In this document: piece by piece, positions 35,541 through 43,182 of the stretch
Layout: each line of letters begins with the position of its first letter
Position numbering within the stretch: position 1 is the first letter of the stretch
Assembly (NCBI GenBank): GCA_036268615.1
Contig: DATATV010000071.1
Location: 1 to 64,000, forward strand
Source of the DNA: DATATV01 sp036268615
GTDB lineage: Bacteria; Actinomycetota; Actinomycetes; Mycobacteriales; Pseudonocardiaceae
Direction: 5' to 3'
DNA: 64,000 nucleotides
Notes under the pieces: generated by a model
Database searches by the model: none
What the model saw: only the letters and a program-made list of their open reading frames with translations
What the model was told of the DNA's origin: nothing
Program-made: the position numbers and the translations under genes

Positions 35541-35578
35541 GTGCAGTCGGTGTAACTGGCATGTTTCAGCCAGGTTCC
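35541..35578 (-). promoter_or_regulatory. Candidate GlnR box upstream of ureA
   Basis: On the ureA strand the 5-mers GGAAC, GAAAC, GTTAC and TGCAC are each separated by six bases. The inner pair matches the streptomycete GlnR elements GaAAC-n6-GTnAC perfectly, the outer pair partly. GlnR is known to control ureA in Streptomyces coelicolor. The box ends 39 bases before the start codon. Confidence 0.55.
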
Positions 35579-35722
35579 GGTCGCCTCAATCGAGCCGAGT
35601 CTGCTGGCAATCGACCGTGGCGCGCAACATGACGGCGGGACGCGGGGCCGATCCGCGGGCCCACTACGATCACTGTTCAGGCCTCACCGGGTCGACGGCC
35701 GACCCGGTAACGGGAGGGTGTC

Positions 35723-36412
35723 ATGTGCCGGCGGCGGCGAGCCAGGAGGACCCGGTCCTCGTTATCGCTGGCCGCCGTAGCGCTGCTCGCCACGCTGACC
35801 GGCTGCGCGAGCACGATCAGCGGCTCGGCCGAACCGGCTCCCGGCGACGCCACCACCACCGCCCCGGCCGCCCCGACGGCGTGCGCCCCGACCGACCTGA
35901 CGACCTGCCTGATGGCCGTCCCGACCGGCGCGCAGCAGTGGGCCCAGCCCTACGCACCCGACGGTCCGCTGACCATGCAGCAGTTCCTCGACCGGATCTA
36001 CTTCGATCAGAACGCGACCCAGAAGCAGTCGGTCACCCAGCAGTTGCAGGCCCAGGGGCTGCGCACGATCGCCCACCAGAGCTGGCACGCGACCAACTCC
36101 GACGACTCCGACCTGCTGCTGTTCGACTTCGGTGCGGCCGCCGGCGCGACCAGCCGGACCAGCCAGCAGGTGAGCGCCTACACCGGCGACCCGCAGTACA
36201 AGCGGGTCAGCATGCCCGACCTGGCCGCCGCCAAGGTGTCGGTGTTCCGACTGGCCACGGTGGACGATCAGGACCAGGTCGCGGTGATCGCGCTCGCCGC
36301 GTTCGGCCCGGTGGCGATGCAGTTCTTCTTCTGGAGCAACGCCACCCTGGACTCGGCGACCCTGGAGAGCTACCTCAAGCAGGAGATCGCCATCCTCGGG
36401 CCGCTGCACTGA
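35723..36412 (+). CDS. Putative lipoprotein, unknown function
   Basis: A 229-residue exported protein. A basic N-terminus (MCRRRRARRTR) leads into a hydrophobic segment and a lipobox TLTGC with Cys28, then an Ala/Thr/Pro linker. The mature part starts around CAPTDLTTCLMAVPTGAQQW and contains two conserved-looking cysteines and a C-terminal helix YLKQEIAILGPLH. The organisation resembles small actinobacterial lipoproteins of unknown function; no catalytic motif is seen. GGGAGGG precedes the ATG. It is divergent from ureA, sharing its 220-base control region, though a functional link is not evident. Confidence 0.75.
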   Translation: MCRRRRARRTRSSLSLAAVALLATLTGCASTISGSAEPAPGDATTTAPAAPTACAPTDLTTCLMAVPTGAQQWAQPYAPDGPLTMQQFLDRIYFDQNATQKQSVTQQLQAQGLRTIAHQSWHATNSDDSDLLLFDFGAAAGATSRTSQQVSAYTGDPQYKRVSMPDLAAAKVSVFRLATVDDQDQVAVIALAAFGPVAMQFFFWSNATLDSATLESYLKQEIAILGPLH

Positions 36413-36415
36413 CCC

Positions 36416-37213
36416 TCACCCGGCGAGCAGGCCACGCAGCTCACCGTGCAGTGCCGGCGCCGCGACCAGGACCGAGTCGCTGCCCGGCCGCCACGGCTCG
36501 CCGGCCACGTCGGTCACCGTGGCCCCGGCCTCCCGGGCGATGAGCGTGGCGCCGAGCAGGTTGCCCTCGTCGCGGCCGAACTGCCAGAACGCGTCCAGTC
36601 GGCCGCCGCCCACCTCGGCGACCTGCCAGGAGGTCGGGCCGAAGTTCCGCACCGCGCCGACCGCCGGCAGCGCGGCACTCAGCGCCGGACCGGCCGCGGC
36701 GACCGCGGCCGGCTGAGTGGCGACGAACGGCGGCTGACTGGTCGCCCCCAGCGCGATCGCCAGGTCGGTCTTCACCGAGGGCGTGATCGGCTCGCCGTCG
36801 CGGAACGCGCCGAGGCCCGCGGCGGCGCTGTAGGTCTCGGCCGACACGGGGTTGTGCAGCACGGCGGCGACCGCCTGCCGGTCGTGCAGCAGTGTCACGC
36901 TCACGCACCACTGCGGCAGGCCCTGGAGATACTGGATGGCGCCGTCGGTGATGTCGGCGAGCCAGCGCTGCTCACCGGCGACCAGGTCGATGTCGAACTC
37001 GTCGGTCCATTCGACGCCGGGCCGGATCGCCGCGAGACGTGCGCGCAAGCCGGGTTCGGCCGCGTGTTCGACCTCGGCGAAGTTCCGCCGGAACTCGGCC
37101 ATCGTGCGGGCCGGCATCGGACGGGGCCGGGCCAGGATCAGCTCGCCGGTCTCCCGGGTGGCGGCGACGAGTTCGTCGAGCAGCGCGGCGGTGACGGAAA
37201 AGGTCTCGGTCAT
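36416..37213 (-). CDS. Inositol monophosphatase-family protein with atypical metal motif
   Basis: A 265-residue protein of the IMPase/FBPase metal-phosphatase fold. The core segment GEQRWLADITDGAIQYLQGL aligns with the usual GEE...DPxDGT motif: Glu81, Asp87 and Asp90 are kept, but Pro becomes Ile and the Thr after Gly becomes Ala. The third metal region reads RDEGNLLGATLIAREAGATV near 214-233. It could still hydrolyse a phosphate monoester, possibly with changed kinetics. ATG at 37213 is chosen because GGAG lies eight bases upstream. It is divergent from a tandem Lrp regulator across 81 bases that include a palindromic site. Confidence 0.8.
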   Translation of the reverse strand: MTETFSVTAALLDELVAATRETGELILARPRPMPARTMAEFRRNFAEVEHAAEPGLRARLAAIRPGVEWTDEFDIDLVAGEQRWLADITDGAIQYLQGLPQWCVSVTLLHDRQAVAAVLHNPVSAETYSAAAGLGAFRDGEPITPSVKTDLAIALGATSQPPFVATQPAAVAAAGPALSAALPAVGAVRNFGPTSWQVAEVGGGRLDAFWQFGRDEGNLLGATLIAREAGATVTDVAGEPWRPGSDSVLVAAPALHGELRGLLAG

Positions 37214-37271
37214 CAGATTCTCCAATCAGTTCCGCCATCAGCCTGACCCCAGATGGTCGATCCGACCTCAA

Positions 37272-37291
37272 CGATCGGCGATATTCGATCG
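37272..37291. promoter_or_regulatory. Candidate operator CGATCG-N8-CGATCG
   Basis: Two identical CGATCG palindromes flank eight bases in the short gap between the IMPase-like gene and the Lrp-family gene. Lrp/AsnC proteins often bind near their own and divergent promoters; binding here is inference. Confidence 0.4.
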
Positions 37292-37294
37292 GAA

Positions 37295-38254
37295 ATGTGC
37301 AACCATCTGACGATGGTGAGCGAAGGCGTCGTTGATACCGACGATCGGCGGCTGATCGCGGCCCTGCAATGCGACGGTCGGCTGACCCCGGAGCACGCGG
37401 CGCGGGTGCTGGGCCTGAACCCGCGCGCGGTGCAACGCCGGCTGCGCGCGCTGCTCGCGGACGGCCGGCTGCGGGTGGTCGCGGTCCGGCCGAGGACGCC
37501 GCTGCTCGGCGTGACCATGCTGCGAATCCGGGTGCTGCGCGGCACGATCGACGCGGTCACCGCGGCCCTCGTGGCCCGCGAGGACATCCCCTACGTCGAC
37601 GTCTCGGCCGGCGGTGACGAGATCAGCGTGGTGCTCGCGGCCGGCACCGATCCGCGCGACCGGCTGGTGTTCCGGCAACTGCCGGCCACCTCGGCGGTCA
37701 CCTCGGTGGAGGCGCAGACCGTGATGCACGTCTTCGCCGACGCCACCGACTGGCGGCTGGACGCGCTCACCGAGACCGAGCGTGCCCAGCTGCGACCGGA
37801 ACTCGGGCCGCCCAGCGACCGCGAGCCCGACGACCTCGACGAGCGCATCCTCGACCTGCTGGCCGGCGACGCGCGGCTGACCGCGGCGGCCGTCGCCACC
37901 CGCACCGACACCCCGGAGTCCACCGCCCGGCGCCGGATTTCCTTGCTGCGCAAGGAACAACGCTTCGTGACCCAGGGGTTCATCGAACCGAAGCACCTCG
38001 GCCTGAACGTCGACGCGAACATCCTGATGCGCGTTCCACCGGCCCGACTGGACGCGACCGGCCGGCAACTGGCCCGACACCCGGCCGTGCACGGCGCGCT
38101 CGCCACCACCGGCTCGTTCAACCTCAACGTCGCGGTGTGGTTGCGCGACCTGGAACACCTCTACCAGTTCATCACGCACGACATCGCCGGCCTCGGCCTC
38201 ATCGACGTCGAAACGGTTCTGGTCGGGCGCGCGGTGAAACGTCCGGGCAAGTAG
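37295..38254 (+). CDS. Tandem Lrp/AsnC-family regulator
   Basis: A 319-residue protein built from two Lrp/AsnC units in one chain. Unit one has the helix-turn-helix DDRRLIAALQCDGRLTPEHA followed by a RAM-like region ending near residue 160; unit two starts DLDERILDLLAGDARLTAAA and ends with DIAGLGLIDVETVLVGRAVK. Such fused forms occur in actinomycetes. It likely regulates the divergent IMPase-like gene and itself. The start is unsettled: ATG codons at 37295 and 37313 both lack clear ribosome binding sites, so a leaderless message is possible. Confidence 0.88.
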   Translation: MCNHLTMVSEGVVDTDDRRLIAALQCDGRLTPEHAARVLGLNPRAVQRRLRALLADGRLRVVAVRPRTPLLGVTMLRIRVLRGTIDAVTAALVAREDIPYVDVSAGGDEISVVLAAGTDPRDRLVFRQLPATSAVTSVEAQTVMHVFADATDWRLDALTETERAQLRPELGPPSDREPDDLDERILDLLAGDARLTAAAVATRTDTPESTARRRISLLRKEQRFVTQGFIEPKHLGLNVDANILMRVPPARLDATGRQLARHPAVHGALATTGSFNLNVAVWLRDLEHLYQFITHDIAGLGLIDVETVLVGRAVKRPGK

Positions 38255-38256
38255 GA

Positions 38257-38287
38257 CCGGCTCAGCCCGAGCACACCGCTGAGCCGG
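38257..38287. terminator. Bidirectional hairpin terminator
   Basis: CCGGCTCAG and its complement form a 9-bp stem with a 13-base loop in the 39-base gap between the convergent Lrp and thioesterase genes. Confidence 0.65.
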
Positions 38288-38293
38288 GCAGAG

Positions 38294-39448
38294 CTAGCCG
38301 ATCGTCTGTACCCGTAGGCGAATATCGTTGTGCGGCAGCGAAAGTACGCACTTGGCCCCGAGCAGTTCGAGCGCGACCTCCGGGGCCAGCACGTCCCTGC
38401 CCGCAGTGGACAACTCGATACCGATCGGACGATCGGTGCTGCTGGCCACCGCGACGGTGAGTCCCGGCAGCCCGGCCAGCCGCACCCGCAGTCCGGACGA
38501 ATGCTCGATCCGCACGTCCTCGGACTCCACGCCGTAGGCGGCGAACACGCTGGCCAGCGTCGTGCGCCGGGAGATGTTCTGGTTGCTGTCGGGGGTGGAG
38601 CGCACGGCGAAGACATGCACCTCGTCGGCGGCCGGCAGGGCGAGCGGGCGCGGTCGGCCGGCGCGGAAACCGGCGTCCAGCAGGTCGGCGGCGATCAGTC
38701 CGGTGACCTGTTCCCGCTCGCCGCTGAGAAAGAAGTGCCCGCCACGCAAGGAATGCAGCCGGAACGGACCGGTGGTGTGCCGGGCCCAGCCGGCCATCTC
38801 GTCCGGCGCCGCGGTCGGGTCGTCGACGGCGGCGATGCCCACGATCGGCACCGACAACGGTGGCTCCGGAACGTAGCGGTAGCGGTCCAGCCACTCGAAG
38901 TCCGCGCGAATGATCGGCAGCACGATCGAGCGCAGATCCGGGTCCGCGAAGATCTCCTCCGGGGTACCGCCGAGCGCGGTGACCTCCCTGATCAGCGCGT
39001 CGTCGCTGCCCCGCGCGGCTTCGGGGAGCGGCTCGGGCACGTGCGGCGGCCGGCACGCGGCGACGTAGAGCCGCATCGGCAGCGGCACGTTCATCCGGCG
39101 CAGCTCGCGCACGACCTCGAACGCCACCCGGCCGCCCATGCTGTGCCCGTAGACCGCGTAGGGACGGTCGATCCGGCCGGCCAGGGCGGCGGCGATGTCG
39201 CGGACCTGGAACGACGGCGGCTCGGCGAGCCGGGTCTCCCGGCCGGGCAGCGCCACCACGTCCAGTCGCACGGTCCGCGGCAGGCTGTCCTGCCAGCCGC
39301 GATAGGCGACCGCGCCGCCACCCGCGTAGGGCAGACAGAACAGCCGAATCGCGCTCTCGTCCGGACCGAAGTCCGACGATCCGACCGACGACCCGGCAAA
39401 CCACCGCGAAGCAGAGTTCTCCACCGTACGCACGATGATCACCCCCAC
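38294..39448 (-). CDS. Type II thioesterase fused to a PPTase-like C-terminal domain
   Basis: A 384-residue protein. Residues ~30-265 are an alpha/beta-hydrolase type II thioesterase: IRLFCLPYAGGGAVAYRGW, nucleophile Ser103 in YGHSMGGRVAFE, an acidic residue near 209-210 and His238 in LRGGHFFL. These enzymes clear stalled acyl groups from PKS/NRPS carrier proteins. After a Pro-rich linker, residues 275-384 resemble the N-terminal half of an Sfp-type phosphopantetheinyl transferase (DEVHVFAVRST, an RTTLASVFAAYG helix, then LTVAVASSTDRPIGIELS), but GVDxE is replaced by GIELS, so the Mg-binding residues are missing. No PKS or NRPS is in the window. The GTG start is uncertain; in-frame GTGs two and five codons on are alternatives. 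Confidence 0.8.
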   Translation of the reverse strand: MGVIIVRTVENSASRWFAGSSVGSSDFGPDESAIRLFCLPYAGGGAVAYRGWQDSLPRTVRLDVVALPGRETRLAEPPSFQVRDIAAALAGRIDRPYAVYGHSMGGRVAFEVVRELRRMNVPLPMRLYVAACRPPHVPEPLPEAARGSDDALIREVTALGGTPEEIFADPDLRSIVLPIIRADFEWLDRYRYVPEPPLSVPIVGIAAVDDPTAAPDEMAGWARHTTGPFRLHSLRGGHFFLSGEREQVTGLIAADLLDAGFRAGRPRPLALPAADEVHVFAVRSTPDSNQNISRRTTLASVFAAYGVESEDVRIEHSSGLRVRLAGLPGLTVAVASSTDRPIGIELSTAGRDVLAPEVALELLGAKCVLSLPHNDIRLRVQTIG

Positions 39449-39756
39449 CCCTCAGCGGACGCCGGCCTCGACCCACGCCGTCCGAACAGATTATCTCGAT
39501 TTCGGCACGGATGCGATCACGCCACCGGCCGCACCGGTCATCTCCTCCGATCGGCGGCGGCAGTAATACCCACGACGAGTCCGCCCCCCTTTGGTCACCG
39601 ATCACCACGGACTGACCACTGTCCGGATTGTTTTGCTGACTGATCGCTACGGCAAGAATTATTTCAGACGACATCGCTTGTCAGTCATACCCGAACGGCG
39701 GTTTCCCCATCATCCATTCGCAGGGACTTTTGACTCTGGGTGATGGGAGCGTGGAC
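39449..39756. other. Divergent intergenic region upstream of thioesterase and phosphoesterase genes
   Basis: This 308-base gap holds no gene I can support. A weak promoter candidate for the rightward gene is TTGCTG at 39633 with AATTAT 18 bases downstream, in a locally AT-rich stretch; no clear operator was found. Confidence 0.35.
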
Positions 39757-41151
39757 ATGACCGGTGGACTGTCCTCGATCGAGCACATCGTTGTTCTCAT
39801 GCTGGAAAACCGATCCCTGGATCATCTGCTCGGTTTTCTCTACACGGACACCGGCAACGTCTCCCTGAAAGGCGACCCGTTCGACGGTCTGACCGGCAAC
39901 GAGTCCAACCCGGACGCGGACGGCAAACCGGTGACCGTGTTCCGGATCGAGCCGAACACCCCGAACGCATATTTCCTGCCCGGCGCCGACCCCGGCGAAG
40001 GCTATCTGGCGACCAACAGCCAACTGTTCGGCAGCACCACCGCACCGACCCCGCCGGTGGCCACCAACCAGGGCTTCGTCACCAATTTCGCTTACACGAT
40101 CGGTTGGGAGACCAGGGAGAAATGGTCCGTCGTGGGCGGCACCACGCCGTCGGACATCATGGGCTGCTTCGCTCCCGACACGCTGCCCGTCCTGTCCGGA
40201 CTGGCCAAGGGTTACGCCGTGTGTGATCAGTGGTTTTCTTCTGTCCCAACGGAAACACTGCCCAACCGGGCGTTCGCATTGTCGGCCACCAGCCAGGGGC
40301 ACCTGGACGACAAGACACACACGTTCACCGCACCGTCCATCTTCGGCCTGCTCACCAGGAACAACCTGACCTGGGCCGCCTTCGGCTACACCGCGCTGCC
40401 GCTGACCAAACGCACCTACACCGACATCCTCACCGCGCCGACGACCAACTTCGGCAAGTTCAAGGACTTCCAGGCCGCCGCGAAGGCCGGTACGTTGCCC
40501 GCCTTCACCTTCCTGGAACCCAGTTGGGGTTCCGACGGCAACAGCCAGCACCCGAACTACGACGTGGCCCTTGGCGAGGCGCTCATCCACGACACGTACT
40601 ACGCGCTGCACGACGGGCCGGCGTGGGACAAGACGCTGCTGGTGATCACCTACGACGAGCACGGCGGCTGCTACGACCACGTCCCGCCGCCGGCCGGTGC
40701 GACCCCGCCGGACGACACCGCAGGCGAGTTCGCCTTCGACTTCACCCGGTTCGGTGTGCGGGTCCCGACCGTGCTGGTGTCACCGCTGATCGAGGCGGGC
40801 ACGGTGTTCCGGGTACCGGCCGGCAGCACCCCGCTGGACCACACGTCGGTACTCAGGACGGTGGAGAACCGGTGGAATCTGCCGGCGCTGACCGCCCGGG
40901 ACGCCGCCGCGCCGGACGTGTCCGCGGTGCTCACGCTGACCACCCCACGCACCGACGACCCACTGGCCGGGGTGACCGTGCCGGTGTCCACCGGCACCAA
41001 CCCGTCGGCCGGCGTGCCCTCGCACCTCCAGGAGGTGCAGGCCGAACTCGTGTCCCGACAGTTTCCGGCCGGCGCAGCCCTGCCGCACCTGCGAACGCCC
41101 GAGGACTACGCACGCTTCATCCGCACCGCCGACCCGGACGCGCGCGGCTGA
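39757..41151 (+). CDS. Phospholipase C/acid phosphatase-type phosphoesterase
   Basis: A 464-residue enzyme of the PF04185 phosphoesterase family, which cleaves phospholipids or phosphomonoesters. Motifs seen: IEHIVVLMLENRSLDHLLGF at the N-terminus (metal ligands), PTETLPNRAFALSATSQGHL, THTFTAPSIFGLL, SQHPNYDVALGEALIHDTYY and VITYDEHGGCYDHVPPP. Actinobacterial phospholipases C normally carry a Tat signal peptide, but here the conserved domain begins within ten residues of the start, so the protein would be cytoplasmic or exported with a partner. ATG at 39757 has GGGAG eight bases before it; the frame opens nine codons earlier without support. Confidence 0.9.
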   Translation: MTGGLSSIEHIVVLMLENRSLDHLLGFLYTDTGNVSLKGDPFDGLTGNESNPDADGKPVTVFRIEPNTPNAYFLPGADPGEGYLATNSQLFGSTTAPTPPVATNQGFVTNFAYTIGWETREKWSVVGGTTPSDIMGCFAPDTLPVLSGLAKGYAVCDQWFSSVPTETLPNRAFALSATSQGHLDDKTHTFTAPSIFGLLTRNNLTWAAFGYTALPLTKRTYTDILTAPTTNFGKFKDFQAAAKAGTLPAFTFLEPSWGSDGNSQHPNYDVALGEALIHDTYYALHDGPAWDKTLLVITYDEHGGCYDHVPPPAGATPPDDTAGEFAFDFTRFGVRVPTVLVSPLIEAGTVFRVPAGSTPLDHTSVLRTVENRWNLPALTARDAAAPDVSAVLTLTTPRTDDPLAGVTVPVSTGTNPSAGVPSHLQEVQAELVSRQFPAGAALPHLRTPEDYARFIRTADPDARG

Positions 41152-41197
41152 CGACGGACGCCGAATCCGCGGGACCGGTGGCGGGACCGGGTGGCGG

Positions 41198-41250
41198 GTC
41201 AGCAACCAGGTCAGCAACCAGGTCGGCAGTCGGGTCGGCGGTCGGGTCGG
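41198..41250. repeat. 12-bp tandem repeat, about four units
   Basis: Consecutive units GTCAGCAACCAG, GTCAGCAACCAG, GTCGGCAGTCGG and GTCGGCGGTCGG lie between the phosphoesterase and the convergent small membrane-protein gene. The first two are identical. Confidence 0.8.
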
Positions 41251-41251
41251 T

Positions 41252-41380
41252 TCAGTGGCCGGCCCGACGGGTGGCCCGGCGGGCCCGCAGCGCGCTCATC
41301 CGGCGCTCCGCGGTGCGCAGGAACAACGCGAGCAGCACGCAGAACCCGACCAACATGATGGAGAAGGCCACGTCACTCAT
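41252..41380 (-). CDS. Small single-pass membrane protein
   Basis: A 42-residue protein: a transmembrane helix (FSIMLVGFCVLLALFL) after a short N-terminus MSDVA, then a basic cytoplasmic tail ending RATRRAGH. AAGGGTG precedes the ATG. It lies between the phosphoesterase and ABC-F genes, on the same strand as the latter, and is otherwise unlinked. It resembles in layout small regulatory membrane peptides, but I recognise no family; expression is unproven. Confidence 0.55.
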   Translation of the reverse strand: MSDVAFSIMLVGFCVLLALFLRTAERRMSALRARRATRRAGH

Positions 41381-41502
41381 CGGCACACCCTTCGGCTGAC
41401 GGTGTGTCCAGCATCGGCCGAAACGCACCGGCCCGCAGCCCACCCTGACGGGTCGTTGAGGCCGGAACCGCCCGCGTTCACGCGATCCTGACGCGGCCGT
41501 GC

Positions 41503-43140
41503 TCAGAGTTCGCTGACCTGCCCGGCAGTCACTTCGACGTGCCGGGTGGTGTGCACGGCGGCGAGCATCCGCCGGTCGTGGGTGACCAGCAGCAGCGTGC
41601 CGGTGTACTCGGCCAGCGCGGCTTCGAGTTGCTCGATGGCCGGCAAATCGAGGTGGTTGGTCGGCTCGTCGAGCACGAGCAGGTTCACCCCGCGCGCCTG
41701 CAACAGCGCGAGCGCCGCCCTGGTCCGCTCGCCGGGCGAAAGGCTCGCGGCCGGCCGCAGCACGTGCGCGGCGGTCAGCCCGAACTTCGCCAGCAGCGTG
41801 CGGATCTCCTCGGGCAGCCAGTCGGGCACCTCGGCGGCGAACGCGTCCAACAACTGCTGCTCGCCGAGGAACAGCGCGCGGGCCTGGTCGATCTCGCCGA
41901 TCAGCACGCCCGAGCCGAGGGTGGAATCGCCTGCTGTCAACGGAATCCGGCCGAGCAGCGCACCCAGCAGGGTGGACTTGCCCGAGCCGTTCGCGCCGGT
42001 GATGGCGACCCGGTCGGCCCAGCCGACCTGGAGGTCGACCGGCCCCAGGGTGAACTCGCCCCGGCGCACCACCGCGCCGCGCAGCACCGCGACCACCGAA
42101 CCGGAGCGCGGCGCCACGGCGATCTCCATCCGCAGTTCCCATTCCTTGCGCGGCTCCTCGACGGTGTCCAGCCGCTCGATCATCCGGTCGGTCTGCTTGG
42201 CCTTCGCGGCCTGCTTCTCACTGGACTCGCCGCGCAGCTTGCGGCCGATCTTGTCGTTGTCGGTGGACTTGCGACGGGCGTTGCGCACGCCCTTGTCCAT
42301 CCAGCCGCGCTGCATCCGCGCCCGCGCCTCCAGGTTGGCCCGCACGTTCGCGTACTCGTCGTACTCCTCGCGGGCGTGCCGGCGGTCCACGTCGCGCTCG
42401 GTCAGGTAGGCGTCGTAACCGCCGCCGTAGGTACGAACCTGGTGCTGGGCCAGGTCGAGTTCGACGATCCGGTTCACCGTCCTGGCCAGGAACTCGCGGT
42501 CGTGACTGACCAGCACGGTGCCGGCGCGCAGGCCGGTGACGAACCGCTCCAGCCGGGCCAGGCCGTCCAGATCGAGGTCGTTGGTCGGCTCGTCGAGCAG
42601 GAACACGTCGTAACGGGACAACAGCAGCGAGGCCAGACCGGCGCGGGCCGCCTGGCCGCCGGACAGCGACGTGACCTGTTGGTCGAGGCTGACCGTCAGG
42701 CCGAGATCGGCGACGACCTCGTCGGCCCGCTCGTCCAGGTCTGCGCCGCCGAGGGCGAGCCAGCGCTCCAGCGCGTCCGCGTAGGCGTCGTCGGCGCCGG
42801 GTTTGCCCTCGCCCAACGCCTCGGCGGCCACGTCCATCGTGTGCTGGGCGGCGGCCACTCCGGTGCGGCGGGCAAGGAACTCACGGACCGTCTCGGCCGG
42901 CCGGCGCTCCGGTTCCTGCGGCAGGTGGCCGACGTTGGCCGTCGGCGGACTGCACGTCACCGTGCCCTGCTCAGGCGTGCTCAGGCCACCGAGCAGGCGG
43001 AGCAGGGTGGACTTGCCGGCGCCATTGACGCCGACCAGCCCGATGATGTCCCCCGGCGCGACCACCAGGTCGAGTCCGGCGAACAGTTCCCGCTCGCCGT
43101 GCCCGGTGGACAGGCCCTTGGCGATCAACGTGGCAGTCAT
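41503..43140 (-). CDS. ABC-F family ATPase
   Basis: A 545-residue protein with two nucleotide-binding domains and no membrane segments, as in ribosome-acting ABC-F proteins. Domain one: GLVGVNGAGKSTLLRLL, LSGGQAARAGLASLLL, DVFLLDEPTNDLDLDG; domain two: AITGANGSGKSTLLGALLGR, LSPGERTRAALALLQ, LLVLDEPTNHLDLP. The inter-domain linker (about 245-330) is long, charged and helical. Members rescue stalled ribosomes or protect against ribosome-targeting antibiotics; which applies is not readable here. ATG at 43140. It is a single-gene unit. Confidence 0.94.
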   Translation of the reverse strand: MTATLIAKGLSTGHGERELFAGLDLVVAPGDIIGLVGVNGAGKSTLLRLLGGLSTPEQGTVTCSPPTANVGHLPQEPERRPAETVREFLARRTGVAAAQHTMDVAAEALGEGKPGADDAYADALERWLALGGADLDERADEVVADLGLTVSLDQQVTSLSGGQAARAGLASLLLSRYDVFLLDEPTNDLDLDGLARLERFVTGLRAGTVLVSHDREFLARTVNRIVELDLAQHQVRTYGGGYDAYLTERDVDRRHAREEYDEYANVRANLEARARMQRGWMDKGVRNARRKSTDNDKIGRKLRGESSEKQAAKAKQTDRMIERLDTVEEPRKEWELRMEIAVAPRSGSVVAVLRGAVVRRGEFTLGPVDLQVGWADRVAITGANGSGKSTLLGALLGRIPLTAGDSTLGSGVLIGEIDQARALFLGEQQLLDAFAAEVPDWLPEEIRTLLAKFGLTAAHVLRPAASLSPGERTRAALALLQARGVNLLVLDEPTNHLDLPAIEQLEAALAEYTGTLLLVTHDRRMLAAVHTTRHVEVTAGQVSEL

Positions 43141-43182
43141 CAGCCACGATGTTATCGGCAGCTCAACAGGCTCCCCGCCTGG

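Noticed and set aside
41252..41380. KdpF-type subunit
   Set aside because: The one-helix layout is similar, but no kdpA or other kdp gene is adjacent and the tail is too basic.
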